From NCBI RefSeq assembly GCF_026262575.1, contig NZ_JAPKFL010000004.1, positions 186,001 through 250,000 of the forward strand: 64,000 bases of DNA. The letters run 5' to 3'. The DNA comes from Streptomyces marinisediminis. GTDB lineage: Bacteria > Actinomycetota > Actinomycetes > Streptomycetales > Streptomycetaceae. Below, piece after piece: positions 9,789 through 18,771 of the stretch. Numbering within the stretch: position 1 is the first letter of the stretch; each line of letters begins with the position of its first letter. Made by a program: the position numbers and the translations under genes. The notes under the pieces were generated by a model, which did no database searches, was not told where the DNA came from, and saw only the letters and a list, made by a program, of their open reading frames with translations.

Positions 9789-11147
9789 TCAGTGCTCCCC
9801 GCCGTGCCGCGCGCTTTGCTCCGGCTCCGCGGGCGGCGCCCCGGCGGCCCCGGTGCCGAGGACGGCGAAGGCCGCGCCCTGGTCGTCCGCGAGCACCGCC
9901 CAGCGGCCGTAGGGGCCGGTCTCGGGCCCCCGGGTGACGCGCCCGCCGAGCCGCCGGGCGGTCGCCGCGGTCGCGTCGCAGTCGGCCACGGCGAAGTAGG
10001 GCAGAAAGTGCGCGGGGAGCGCCTCCGGAGTGCCCGGGGGCACCAGGCACCGGGCGACGACGGCGTGCTCCTCGTCGGCGGGCTCGCCCCCCGGCACCCA
10101 CACCACCCGCTCCGCCACCCCGGCTTCCGTCCCCGCCTCTCCGGTACCCGCCCCGTCGGAACCGGCCACACCGGCCGCGTCGGCACCGGCCGCACCGGCC
10201 CCGTCGGCACCGGCCGCACCGGCCGTGCCGTCGGCATCGCGAGCACCGGCCGCCCCGGGCGCGCCGGGTCCACCGGCGGTTTCCCGCCCGGCCTCGCCCG
10301 GCGCCGCCTCGCCCGAGGTCTCCGGACGCGGGTCCGGCCCGCCCGGGGCGGTGCGGTCCGGGGCCACGTCACCCGCGGAGCCGGCGCCCGGGGGCACCTC
10401 ACCCGAGGTCGCCTCACCCGAGCGCTCCCCACCCGAGCGCTCCTCGTCCACGGGGTCGGGCCCCGGAACCGTCTCCGCCGAGCCCGCCCCACCCGCAGGG
10501 GCGCCCTCCGGGCCCGTCCGCTCCGGGGCCGTCCGCTCACCGGGGTCGCCGGGGCCGCCCGGGGCGCCGGGCCGGGGCGGCGCGTCCGGCCCGCCGGGGT
10601 CCCCCGGCTCACCCGGTTGGCTCAGGGCCCGGTAGCCGAAGACCTCCGGGTAGAAGGCGTCGACCGCGCGGGGGTGGCGGGTGAAGAGGTCCACCCACCG
10701 GTACGCGCCCGGTTCGCCCAGCGCCTCGAAGCCTCGGTGGGCGCCGGGCTGCCACAGCCCGAACACCGCGCCCCCGGGGTCGGCGGCGACGGCCATGACC
10801 CCGGCCGGGCCGGTGCCGACGGCCCGCGGTTCGGTGATCACCTGGCCCCCGGCCGCGCGCACCCGCCCGGCGGTCGCCTCGGCGTCGGGCGTGGCCAGGT
10901 AGACCGTCCACACCGTGGGCATCCGGCCGTCGGTCTTCTGCATCAGCCCCGCGACCCGCCGCTCGCCCGCCCGGGCGGCCGCGTAGGAGCCGGGGCCGGG
11001 GGCCGCGTCCTCGAAGGTCCAGCCCAAGAGGCCGCCGTAGAAGCGCCTGGCCGCGGCCAGGTCCGCGACCATGGCGTCGGCCCAGCAGGGCGCCCCCTCC
11101 GCGAAGGCCGCCGCCGTGCCGGTCGGTCCGTCCGTCAGTGCCGCCAT
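9789..11147 (-). CDS. Double VOC (glyoxalase-like) protein with long low-complexity insert
   Basis: A 452-residue protein with an intact first vicinal-oxygen-chelate domain (about 15-135, CWADAMVADLAAARRFYGGLLGW). A second VOC domain starts at GAYRWVDLFTRHP and is split: after VFGYRALSQ comes about 150 residues rich in Gly, Pro, Ala, Glu and Asp, and the domain resumes at HFLPYFAVADCDATAATARRLGG. Two-domain VOC proteins of this type are usually about 260 residues, so the insert is exceptional. The ATG has a GGAGGAAGG ribosome site. Substrate unknown; the family includes bleomycin-resistance-like and hydroxylase-like members. It is divergent from the TetR gene, which could control it. Confidence 0.8.
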   Translation of the reverse strand: MAALTDGPTGTAAAFAEGAPCWADAMVADLAAARRFYGGLLGWTFEDAAPGPGSYAAARAGERRVAGLMQKTDGRMPTVWTVYLATPDAEATAGRVRAAGGQVITEPRAVGTGPAGVMAVAADPGGAVFGLWQPGAHRGFEALGEPGAYRWVDLFTRHPRAVDAFYPEVFGYRALSQPGEPGDPGGPDAPPRPGAPGGPGDPGERTAPERTGPEGAPAGGAGSAETVPGPDPVDEERSGGERSGEATSGEVPPGAGSAGDVAPDRTAPGGPDPRPETSGEAAPGEAGRETAGGPGAPGAAGARDADGTAGAAGADGAGAAGADAAGVAGSDGAGTGEAGTEAGVAERVVWVPGGEPADEEHAVVARCLVPPGTPEALPAHFLPYFAVADCDATAATARRLGGRVTRGPETGPYGRWAVLADDQGAAFAVLGTGAAGAPPAEPEQSARHGGEH

Positions 11148-11330
11148 GGGACGCGCCCCTTCCTCCCGGGATGTCCGGTTCACCGTATGGTCCCACCGCC
11201 GACGGGGTTCGGCCCCCGCTGCCGGGCCGCCCGGGGTACCCGGACGGCCCGGATCGCCGCGCGGTCGCGGTCGGGTACCCGTTTGCCTGTGGGCAGATGC
11301 GGGCAAATCCCCCGTCGGTAAGCTGACGAC

Positions 11331-11978
11331 ATGACAGGAACAGTTCGAACTGTTGACGGCCGGGTGGCCGGACGGCGCGGGCAGGCGACGCGTCAGAAGC
11401 TGCTCGACTGCCTCAGTGACATGCTCAGCTCGTCGCCCTACCGCGACGTCAGGGTCATCGACGTCGCGCGCAAGGCGGGCACCTCGCCCGCGACGTTCTA
11501 CCAGTACTTTCCCGACGTCGAGGGTGCGGTGCTGGAGCTGGCCGAACGGATGGTCAAGGACGGCGGCCGGCTCACCGACCTGGTCTCCGGCCGCTCGTGG
11601 ACGGGCAAGGCCGGGGCCAGAGCCGCCGAGGAGCTCGTCGACGGCTTCCTGGCGTTCTGGCGCGAGAACGACGCCATCCTCCGCGTCGTCGACCTCGCGG
11701 CGGCCGAGGGGGACAAACGATTCACCAAGCTGCGCACGAAGCTGCTGACGCCGGTGACCGGCACGCTGGCGGACGCCGTCCGGGAGCAGCAGGCCAAGGG
11801 CCGCGTCGACCAGGGGGTCAGCCCGGCCGCCGTGGCCGGCTCGCTGGTGACCATGCTCACCGGCGTGGCCGGGCACCAGAAGGGCTTCTCCGCCTGGGGC
11901 GCGAAGCAGGCCGACATCAAGCCCGCCCTCACCCTCCTGGTCCACCTCACCGTCACCGGGCGCAAGCCCGCCCGCTAG
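11331..11978 (+). CDS. TetR-family transcriptional regulator
   Basis: A 215-residue regulator. The N-terminal helix-turn-helix is at about 18-65 (QKLLDCLSDML, then VIDVARKAGTSPATFYQYFPD), and the rest is a helical ligand domain. No strong ribosome site precedes the ATG. A GTG at codon 12 is an alternative start, but the longer N-terminus looks conserved from memory of Streptomyces relatives. A perfect 16-bp palindrome covers codons 3-8 and is a likely autoregulatory operator. The gene is divergent from the VOC gene. Ligand and other targets unknown. Confidence 0.88.
   Translation: MTGTVRTVDGRVAGRRGQATRQKLLDCLSDMLSSSPYRDVRVIDVARKAGTSPATFYQYFPDVEGAVLELAERMVKDGGRLTDLVSGRSWTGKAGARAAEELVDGFLAFWRENDAILRVVDLAAAEGDKRFTKLRTKLLTPVTGTLADAVREQQAKGRVDQGVSPAAVAGSLVTMLTGVAGHQKGFSAWGAKQADIKPALTLLVHLTVTGRKPAR
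11339..11354. promoter_or_regulatory. Perfect 16-bp palindrome, probable TetR operator
   Basis: AACAGTTCGAACTGTT is a perfect palindrome at codons 3-8 of the TetR gene. Its size and symmetry fit a TetR dimer site. Because it sits inside the coding sequence, repression would act by roadblock, or else the true start is the GTG at 11364. Confidence 0.55.
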
Positions 11979-12057
11979 CGGCACGGGCCGAAGCGCCCGG
12001 TGCCCGGACCTGTCACCGGGACGCCGCGCGCGCACCGGCCCCCGCCGGGCGGCGCCG

Positions 12058-13263
12058 TCAGCCGGTGGGGCGTGTGTAGAGCAGCCGGTCGGGAGCCCCG
12101 GACCGGCCGGTGACCGCGCCGGTGGTGGCGCGGGAGGTCAGCGTGGCGGCGACCCGCCCCGGCGAGGCCAGCGGCTGCCGGGCCAGGACGAGCGCCGCCG
12201 CCCCCGCCACCTGCGGCGCCGCCATCGACGTGCCCGAGCGCGTCGCCGTCGCGGTGTCCGAGGTGTGGCCCGCCGAGACCACCGCGTCGCCCGGCGCGAA
12301 CAGGTCCACGCAGGAGCCGTGGTTGGAGTAGGCGGCGCGCGCGTCGTCGCGGGACGTGGCGGCCACCGTGAGCACGGACGGTTCGCGCGCGGGCGACTGG
12401 CCGCAGGCCGGGGCGTTGCTGTTGCCCGCCGACACCGCCACGGTGACCCCCGCCCCCACCATCGCGCGCACGGCCGCGTCCTTCGCGTCGCTCGCGCTGC
12501 CGCCGATGCTGACGTTGGCCACGGCGGGCCGCTGGGCGTTGCGCGCCACCCAGTCGTACCCGGCCAGCACGTTCGCGGTGGTGCCCAGGTTGTCGCAGTT
12601 CAGCACCTTCACCGCCACCAGCCGCACGCCCTTGGCGACCCCGTGCGTGGCGCCGCCGAGCCCGGCCGCGACGTGCGTGCCGTGGCCGTGGCAGTCGGAC
12701 GCGGTGGTGGTGCCGTCCACGAAGTTGTAGCCGTAGCGGGCGCGGCCGCCGAACTCCCGGTGGCCGACGCGGATGCCGGAGTCGACGACGTAGGCGGTGA
12801 CCCCGGTGGCCGTGGTGTCGTAGGTGTAGGCGTCGTCCAGCGGCAGCCTCCGCTGGTCGACCCGGTCGAGGTGCCAGCCGGGGTCGGTCTGCGTCCCGTC
12901 GCCGCGTTCGAGGCGGTTGGGCTCCACGAAGGCCACGGCCGGGTCGGCCGCCAGCCGGCGCGCCTGGCGCTCGGTGGCCCGGACGGCGAAGCCCCGCAGC
13001 GCGCTGGTGTAGGTGCGCTCCACCGCGCCGCCGTGCGCGCGCGTCAACTGCCGCGCCCGGTCGCGCACCTGAGCGGCGCCGGTGGTCCGCCGCTCGTCCA
13101 TGACGACGATGTACTCCCCCGCGACGACGGGCCCGCGGTCCGCTCCGCGCACTGTGCCCAGCGGCTCCGGTTCGCCCGCCGCGGCCCCGCCGACGGTTCC
13201 GGCCAGCACCGCCACCACCACGGCGCCCACCGCGCCCAGCCGCCATCTGGTCCGTATCCGCAC
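12058..13263 (-). CDS. Secreted subtilisin-like serine protease (S8) with I9 propeptide
   Basis: A 401-residue secreted protease. The GTG start (RIRTRWRLGAVGAVVVAVL) has a GGAGGG ribosome site and begins a signal peptide ending near GGAAAG. An I9-type propeptide (about 45-115, EYIVVMDERR to AFVEPN) acts as chaperone-inhibitor. The proteinase-K-like catalytic domain shows Asp near 161 (YVVDSGI), His near 193 (CHGHGTHVA) and Ser near 346 (SGTSMAAPQVAG). The oxyanion Asn is in SAGNSNAPA. All catalytic residues are present. It is divergent from the flavin monooxygenase. Confidence 0.93.
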   Translation of the reverse strand: MRIRTRWRLGAVGAVVVAVLAGTVGGAAAGEPEPLGTVRGADRGPVVAGEYIVVMDERRTTGAAQVRDRARQLTRAHGGAVERTYTSALRGFAVRATERQARRLAADPAVAFVEPNRLERGDGTQTDPGWHLDRVDQRRLPLDDAYTYDTTATGVTAYVVDSGIRVGHREFGGRARYGYNFVDGTTTASDCHGHGTHVAAGLGGATHGVAKGVRLVAVKVLNCDNLGTTANVLAGYDWVARNAQRPAVANVSIGGSASDAKDAAVRAMVGAGVTVAVSAGNSNAPACGQSPAREPSVLTVAATSRDDARAAYSNHGSCVDLFAPGDAVVSAGHTSDTATATRSGTSMAAPQVAGAAALVLARQPLASPGRVAATLTSRATTGAVTGRSGAPDRLLYTRPTG

Positions 13264-13605
13264 GCCCGTGCCCTCCTCGCCCCGCCGCTTCCGCACCCGA
13301 CGGCCTGCCGGGCGCGGGGGCACTGTAGCGCCGGATCGGCCGGAACGACCCCGGCCCCGCGCCACCGTGACCGAGCGTCGCGGGCCGTCGGGGCGGCGGT
13401 CCGGACGCGAGCGGGACGGCGAGCGGACGGGAAGCGGAACGCGACACGGGACGGGAGGCGGAACGGGAAGCAGGACGGGAGGCGGAACGACGGGCGGGAC
13501 GGGAAACGCGGGAAGAGGCGCCGCGCGTCTCCACGGCGGTGACGGGCGGCGGGTGGCGGACCGTGCCGGGCGGGCCACGCGGGGCACGCGGCCCGCACTA
13601 AGCTC
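13264..13605. repeat. Divergent intergenic stretch with degenerate purine-rich repeats
   Basis: This region separates the protease and monooxygenase starts. From about 13425 to 13505 it is a run of related G/A-rich units; GACGGGAGGCGGAAC occurs exactly at 13450-13464 and 13474-13488, with looser copies on both sides. No gene is seen. It probably holds both promoters, but I cannot point to clear -35/-10 elements. Confidence 0.5.
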
Positions 13606-14814
13606 ATGGGCATGCCCACGCCCGCTCACGAGTCGACGCCTGTCCACATAGTCGGCGCAGGCCCCACGGGGCTGGCCGTCGCCGCCGCACTCACCGCGCG
13701 GGGGGTGCGGACCGTCCTGCTGGAGAAGTCGCCCGGCGCGGGCGGCGCCTGGCACGGCCACTACGACCGCCTGCGGCTGCACACCACCCGGCGGCGCTCC
13801 GGACTCCCCGGCCGGCCCATCCCCCGGGCGGCGGGGCGGTGGCCGGGCCGGGACGACATGGTCCGCTACCTGGAGCGGTACGCCGAGGAGCACCGCCTGG
13901 AGATCGCCGCCGGGGTGGAGGTCACCCGCGTGGAACCGCTCGCGGAGGCGGCGGACTCCGGCCCCGGGGCCGCGCGGTGGCTGCTGCACGGGAACGGCGG
14001 GCGGCGGCTGCGCGCGCCCGCCGTCGTCGTGGCGACCGGCTACTGCCACACCCCGCACCTGCCCGACTGGCCGGGGCGGGACGGCTACACCGGGGAGCTG
14101 CTGCACTCGGCGCACTACCGCGACGCCGCGCCGTACGCCGGGCTGGACGTGCTCGTGGTCGGCGCGGGCAACAGCGGGGCGGAGATCGCCGCCGACCTCG
14201 CCGACGGCGGCGCCGGCCGCGTCCAGCTCGCCGTCCGCACCCCGCCGCACATCCTGCGCCGCTCGGCGCTGGGCTGGTCCGCGCAGACGACCGCGATCCT
14301 CACCCGGCGGCTGCCGCTGCCGGTGGGCGACCGGGCGGCGGCGCTGGCGGCCCGTGCCACCGTCCGCGACCTGAGCGCCCACGGGCTGCCCCGTCCCCGT
14401 CCGGGCCTGCACACCCGGGCCCGCGCCGGTTCGGCGCCGCTGTACGACGCCGGGCTGGTCCGCCGCGTCCGCCGCGGGCACGTCGAGCCGGTGGCCGCCG
14501 TGGAGTCCTTCGACGGGGACAAGGTGCACCTGGCCGACGGCACGGTCCTCTCCCCGCAGGTGGTCGTCGCGGCGACGGGCTACCGGCCCGGGCTGGAGGA
14601 GCTGGTGGGCCACCTGGACGTGCTGGACGCGCACGGCACACCCCGGCCGCACGGCCGCCGGGCCGCCGCGCCCGGGCTGTTCTTCGCCGGGTACGCCCAG
14701 CCCGCCAGCGGGCCGCTGCGGGAGATCGCGCGCGAGTCCGACCGCGTGGCGAAGGCCGTGGCCCGCGCGGTGGACGGTGGGCGGCGCGGCGGCCGGGCGG
14801 CGCGCCGGGCCTGA
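13606..14814 (+). CDS. FAD/NADPH-dependent monooxygenase, FMO/BVMO-like
   Basis: A 402-residue flavoprotein. The FAD-binding GAGPTG is at residues 17-22, a second Rossmann motif for NADPH is VVGAGNSG near 184, and between them YTGELLHSAHYRD resembles the FMO/Baeyer-Villiger fingerprint F-x-G-x3-H-x3-Y/F. A C-terminal VVAATGYRP is the usual ATGY motif. The start may be this ATG or the ATG two codons later. No good ribosome site is present, and TAAGCT lies just upstream, so leaderless transcription is possible. Substrate unknown; there is no sign that it belongs to either biosynthetic cluster. Confidence 0.85.
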   Translation: MGMPTPAHESTPVHIVGAGPTGLAVAAALTARGVRTVLLEKSPGAGGAWHGHYDRLRLHTTRRRSGLPGRPIPRAAGRWPGRDDMVRYLERYAEEHRLEIAAGVEVTRVEPLAEAADSGPGAARWLLHGNGGRRLRAPAVVVATGYCHTPHLPDWPGRDGYTGELLHSAHYRDAAPYAGLDVLVVGAGNSGAEIAADLADGGAGRVQLAVRTPPHILRRSALGWSAQTTAILTRRLPLPVGDRAAALAARATVRDLSAHGLPRPRPGLHTRARAGSAPLYDAGLVRRVRRGHVEPVAAVESFDGDKVHLADGTVLSPQVVVAATGYRPGLEELVGHLDVLDAHGTPRPHGRRAAAPGLFFAGYAQPASGPLREIARESDRVAKAVARAVDGGRRGGRAARRA

Positions 14815-15115
14815 GCACACCGAACCCGAGCCCGCCGAACCCGAGCCCGCCGGGCCGCCGCCCGGCCCGAGCGCACCGGCCCGGTTCGGGGACGGCCGGT
14901 GTGGCGGGTGCCGCGCGCCCTGCGCGACGGCGGCAGGCCGCCACCCGGCTCATCGACGACGACCCGCACTCGCCGAGGAGCGACCGGAGCCCCCGGCTCC
15001 GTACGACCCTCGGCGTCCCCTCGCGACGAATCGCTCCCGACCAGGGTGATCAGCCGCATTTCCGAGGTCAACACCCGAGCTGGACCAGACCAGGCGTTCG
15101 CCCGGCTATGCCCGG
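14815..15115. other. Intergenic stretch with no gene
   Basis: These 301 bases lie between convergent genes. A short direct repeat (CCGAACCCGAGCCCG twice near 14819-14850) follows the monooxygenase stop. I see no gene, promoter or strong hairpin. Confidence 0.5.
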
Positions 15116-15682
15116 TTATCTCCCGCGCCCCGGATGCGCGTACGCCTGCGGCGCCACGGGCCCGGCGGCCGGCTCCGCGGGCGACGCCGGGACGGCCGGA
15201 CCGCCGGGAGCGCCCGGGACGGCCGGACCGCCCGGGACCGCCGCGTCCGGACCGGCCGCCGCCGCGACGAGCGTGCGCCCGCCCCCGCAGCCGTCCAGCT
15301 CGCACCAAATGCGCTTGCCCCGGCCCTCCGGCTGCCAGCCCCAGCGGTCGGCCAGGCCGTGCACGAGCTCCAGGCCGCGTCCGCCGGAGTCCTCGTCCCC
15401 GGCCCGGCGTCGGCACGGGGGGCAGTGGCTGGCGTCCGCGACCTCCACCCGCACCGCGCCCGCCCCTCCGGCGCGCGGCTCGGGCAGCAGTATGCGCAGC
15501 ACGGCCGGCGCGCCGGTGTGGACGACGGCGTTGGTCACCAGCTCGGAGATCAGCAGGATCAGCGTCTCGCCCAGCGGGCCGTCCGCACTGATCCCGGAAC
15601 CGGCGAGCCGTGACCTCGCCCACCGCCGGGCGCGGCCGACCTCGGTCGGGTCCGCACCGATCTCCAGTTGCGCCTGAAGCAT
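15116..15682 (-). CDS. Anti-sigma-factor-like ATP-binding protein (HATPase_c)
   Basis: An approximately 188-residue protein of the RsbW/SpoIIAB-like Streptomyces family. The GHKL ATPase domain spans about 5-130, with N-box ELVTNAVVHTG and a G-box region GGRGLELVHGLADRWG. Such proteins bind sigma or anti-anti-sigma factors and may phosphorylate the latter on serine. A Pro/Ala/Gly-rich tail follows. The start is uncertain: ATG at 15682 or GTG at 15688, both with weak ribosome sites. An anti-anti-sigma gene lies about 370 bp upstream on the same strand, a natural partner. A cysteine pair (CPPC) in the middle is typical of some family members. Confidence 0.8.
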   Translation of the reverse strand: MLQAQLEIGADPTEVGRARRWARSRLAGSGISADGPLGETLILLISELVTNAVVHTGAPAVLRILLPEPRAGGAGAVRVEVADASHCPPCRRRAGDEDSGGRGLELVHGLADRWGWQPEGRGKRIWCELDGCGGGRTLVAAAAGPDAAVPGGPAVPGAPGGPAVPASPAEPAAGPVAPQAYAHPGRGR

Positions 15683-16049
15683 CTGCACCGTTCACACCAC
15701 CAGTACCGACGTGGTCACGTGCCGTGACCCCGGAGCAAGACAGCCTGCTCGACACGCCACCGCCCGAACAAGCACGTAAGGCGTATTCCGGCGCAAAGGA
15801 GTACCTGTCCCGCACACTGTGCGACGCCCGCCGCGCCGACTCGAACGCGGACGCACCCGGCGCCGCGCCCCACGGAGGGTACCGGAGGCCCGCGCGACCC
15901 GACCCCGCGCGTCCGGCACGAGGCCGCACCGGGCACCCACGACCCCGCACGGACCCCGGGTGGTCACGCAGGGTGAGCGCGGCGGCCGTTCATCGGACCG
16001 GCGAGGGGCGGCTGCGGGGCTTCGGGCCGTCAGCGGGCGCGCGGAGTGG
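15683..16049. promoter_or_regulatory. Intergenic stretch upstream of the anti-sigma gene with an inverted repeat
   Basis: GGTCAC (15713-15718) and GTGACC (15724-15729) form a perfect inverted repeat with a 5-bp spacer, about 35 bp upstream of the minus-strand anti-sigma start, a possible operator. No gene is convincing in the remaining 300 bases. Confidence 0.4.
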
Positions 16050-16424
16050 TCAGGCCGTCAGCGGGCGGGCGGAGATGTCCGTGGCGGCGTCCAGGTCGGA
16101 GTAGCAGGCGAACAGCCGCCGCACGCCGAGCGCCGCGAGCACCCGGTTGACGTGCGACCCGTCCACCGCGCCCTGGGCGGGCAGGATCAGCCGCAGACTG
16201 CCGGAGCAGGCGTGCATCAGGCGCCGCGCGGCGATGAGCACGCCGACGCCGCTGGAGTCGCAGAACAGGACGCGCGAGAGGTCGAGCACCACGTGCAGAC
16301 GACCGTCCGCCACCGCGTCGTGCACGTGGTGGCGGATCGCGGGCGAGGTCACCAGGTCGAGTTCACCGGAGACGCGCAGGACGGTCCACTCCCCGCGCTC
16401 CTCCTCAACCACCGTCAACGACAC
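16050..16424 (-). CDS. STAS-domain anti-anti-sigma factor (BldG/RsbV type)
   Basis: A 124-residue single STAS domain. The chosen GTG start (V-S-L-T-V-V) has a GGAAAGG ribosome site and gives the normal family length; a longer reading adds about 58 residues unlike the family. FCDSSGVGVLIAARR near residue 55 contains the conserved serine that is phosphorylated by the cognate kinase/anti-sigma factor. In the known mechanism the unphosphorylated form binds the anti-sigma factor and frees the sigma factor. The HATPase protein downstream is the likely partner. Confidence 0.88.
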   Translation of the reverse strand: MSLTVVEEERGEWTVLRVSGELDLVTSPAIRHHVHDAVADGRLHVVLDLSRVLFCDSSGVGVLIAARRLMHACSGSLRLILPAQGAVDGSHVNRVLAALGVRRLFACYSDLDAATDISARPLTA

Positions 16425-16752
16425 GTACCGAAGCCTTTCCTCGCCCTGCCGGAATCGGTCCTTCCGCTCGGCTGCCCAGCCGCTCGCGGTCGGAAACGAC
16501 GTCCCCCACCCGACCCTAAGCCCAAGCGGCGCCGGCACCACCCACGATTCCCGCGGCACCGGTCGGCCCCGCCCGGAACGGCATGTGATGTCCGGCATGT
16601 CCCGGGCCGCTCGGCGCTCCGGTGGCCCACCGCGTCACGGTGTCGCCACGATACGGAGCCGCTCCACCCCGGAGACTTTGCCGCAAACCGCCCTGCGGTG
16701 CCACCCCCTTCACCTACATTCGACGGTACGCCGAGGTCTGGGGGTCGAGACG
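16425..16752. other. Divergent intergenic region between STAS and ECF sigma genes
   Basis: These 328 bases carry the promoters of two divergent sigma-control genes. Several short GC-rich inverted repeats are present, but I found no element I would name with confidence. Confidence 0.4.
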
Positions 16753-17358
16753 ATGGCACACGACACACCACCGCGCTGGGACCGCAAGATGCAGCAGCGG
16801 CTGGTGCGCGGCGAGGCCGCCGCGCTCGGGGAGCTGTACGACCGGTTCGCTTCCCTGGTGTACGGCCTGGCCTACCGGGTGCTGGACGAGGAGGGCGCGG
16901 CGAGCGCCGTCACCCGGGAGGTGTTCGCGCGGGTGTGGGAGCACCCGGACGCCTACCGGCCCAAGGACGGCCCGCTGCGCTCCTGGCTCGCCGCGCTCAC
17001 CCGGCAGGAGGCGGTGCACAGCCTGCGGGTCCGGCACGAGGCCGACGGCGGCCCGCCCGAGGAGTTGGAGCAGCGGGTGCGCGTCGCCTCGGCCGCCGCC
17101 CGCGCGGACTACATCGTCACCGCCATGCCCTACACGCTCCGGGCGGCGCTGGAGCTGGCGCACCGGGGCCGCCGCACCTACCCCGAGGCCGCGCGGGACC
17201 TGGGCGTCACCGACGCCGAGGCCCGGCGGCGGCTGCGGCTGGGCCTCCAGCTCCTGTCCACGGCGACGCCGCTGCTCCCGCCCGGCCCGGCCGACCCGGC
17301 AGGCCCGGCCGGTTCCACCGGGCCCGCCGGGACAGCCGGGCCCGAGGTCCGGTCGTGA
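16753..17358 (+). CDS. ECF-type RNA polymerase sigma factor
   Basis: A 201-residue sigma factor. Region 2 is seen at LGELYDRFASLVYGLAYRVL to WLAALTRQEAV (about 28-95), and region 4 helix-turn-helix at LELAHRGRRTYPEAARDLGVT (about 135-180). A short Pro/Gly/Ala tail follows. The linker is variable, as in this group. The ATG has a GGGGGTCGAG upstream. Its stop overlaps the GTG of the anti-sigma gene (GTGA), so the two are translationally coupled, the usual arrangement for a sigma and its zinc-binding anti-sigma factor. Confidence 0.88.
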   Translation: MAHDTPPRWDRKMQQRLVRGEAAALGELYDRFASLVYGLAYRVLDEEGAASAVTREVFARVWEHPDAYRPKDGPLRSWLAALTRQEAVHSLRVRHEADGGPPEELEQRVRVASAAARADYIVTAMPYTLRAALELAHRGRRTYPEAARDLGVTDAEARRRLRLGLQLLSTATPLLPPGPADPAGPAGSTGPAGTAGPEVRS

Positions 17359-18641
17359 GCGGCCCGCCGCTGCCGGGCGGCGACGTGGGGCCGGACGGCG
17401 CGGCGGAGCCGCCGCGCATACCCCCGCAGCGGTCGTCCGCCGACGGCCACGGCGCCGAACCGCGGACCACACCGCACCGCGACCCCCTCCAGCCGGCCGG
17501 CCGCCAACCCCCGGCCGACCTCCTGCCGACGCCCGGGCCCGAGGCGGCCGAGTACGACCACGGCACGCTGAAGTCGCTGCTGGGCGCGTGGGCGCTGTCC
17601 GCCTGCCCGGCGGGCGAGGCGATCGCCGTCGAGGCACACCTGACCGACTGCGCCGCCTGTGCCGAGGAGGCGCTGCGGCTGCGGGACGCCGTCGGCCTGC
17701 TGCGCCGCGAGGAGAGTCTGGACCTGGACCCGCGCCTGCGCTCCCGGGTGCTCGCCGGCTGCCTGGACCGGCGCCCGCCGCGCATCCCCGTCCCGGAGTG
17801 GGCCGGGCCCTACGACGCGCAGACGGCGCGGCTGGACGCGCTGCTGCGCGACATGGGCGGGAGCGAGTGGGGTGCGCGGGTGCGCCTGCGCTGGTTCGAC
17901 GGGCGGCGGCCGCAAACCCGCACCGCGACGGTCGCCGAGGTCGTCGGGCACCTCACCGCGATGGACGGGCTGGTGGCCGGCGCGCTCGGGCTGCCCGACC
18001 CGCTGGCCGTCCCCGCCGACCCGGCGGTCGTCGCGCGCACCGAGGCGTACTGGCGGCAGATGGCCGAGCAGTCACCGCCCGCGGTGCGGGAGCCGTGGCG
18101 CACGCAGACGCACACGCTGGTGCAGGCGGCCGCGTTCGCGGTGGGCCGCACCGAGGACCTCGTGGTACCCGGCGCCGGACTGCCGCTCGCGGACGCCTTC
18201 CTGGATCGCGCCTTCGAGTGCTGGGTGCACGCCGCCGACATCGCGGAGGCGGTGGACTACCCGCACGAGCAGCCGACCCCGGCCCACCTGCGCCTCCTGG
18301 TCGACCTGGCCGCCCGCATGCTGCCCGCCGCCCTGGCCGACCGGCGCAGATCCGGGCTCGCCGCTCCGGCGCGGACGCTGACGGCGGCGGGCGCACCCGG
18401 CCGCTCCCTGCACCTGGAGATCGAGGGTGCCGGAGGCGGCGACTGGTACATCCCACTGGACTCCCCCGGCGCGGTGGGCTGCGAGCACCGCACGGTCGCC
18501 CACGTCGCGCTGGACGGGCTGGAGTTCTGCCAGCTCGCCGCGGGCCACGTGGCACCGGACGACGCGGCGGCGGGCGCCGTGGGCGACCGGGAGGCCGTCC
18601 ACGACGTCCTGCTCGCGACGGCCTCGCTGAGCCGGATGTGA
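17355..18641 (+). CDS. Zinc-binding anti-sigma factor fused to a mycothiol/maleylpyruvate-isomerase-like domain
   Basis: A 428-residue soluble protein. After a Pro-rich N-terminus, a zf-HC2/ZAS domain (about 60-115) has the H-x3-C-x2-C motif in AHLTDCAAC. The C-terminal two-thirds (about 145-425) resemble the MDMPI/DinB-like fold: VVGHLTAMDGLVAGAL, ECWVHAADIAEAV with the metal-binding His. There is no membrane segment. ZAS proteins hold their sigma factor inactive and release it on oxidation or zinc loss. The fused domain suggests a small-molecule or thiol input. It is coupled to the sigma gene by GTGA overlap. Domain naming is from motifs; the signal is unknown. Confidence 0.85.
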   Translation: MSGPPLPGGDVGPDGAAEPPRIPPQRSSADGHGAEPRTTPHRDPLQPAGRQPPADLLPTPGPEAAEYDHGTLKSLLGAWALSACPAGEAIAVEAHLTDCAACAEEALRLRDAVGLLRREESLDLDPRLRSRVLAGCLDRRPPRIPVPEWAGPYDAQTARLDALLRDMGGSEWGARVRLRWFDGRRPQTRTATVAEVVGHLTAMDGLVAGALGLPDPLAVPADPAVVARTEAYWRQMAEQSPPAVREPWRTQTHTLVQAAAFAVGRTEDLVVPGAGLPLADAFLDRAFECWVHAADIAEAVDYPHEQPTPAHLRLLVDLAARMLPAALADRRRSGLAAPARTLTAAGAPGRSLHLEIEGAGGGDWYIPLDSPGAVGCEHRTVAHVALDGLEFCQLAAGHVAPDDAAAGAVGDREAVHDVLLATASLSRM

Positions 18642-18771
18642 CGCCCGCCGCGCGAGGGAACGCTCGGCGCCCACCCCCGGCACGCGCCCACCCCGTGGAC
18701 CCACTCGGTCCCGGCAACGCCGCGAGCGGGTGCCGGGCGTCGCGCCGGGGCGGACCCCGGCTGACGCGGCA

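Noticed and set aside
15692..15967. Possible 91-residue minus-strand protein between the sigma-control genes
   Set aside because: Arg/Gly-rich, with no ribosome site or recognisable motif; it overlaps the likely promoter of the anti-sigma gene.
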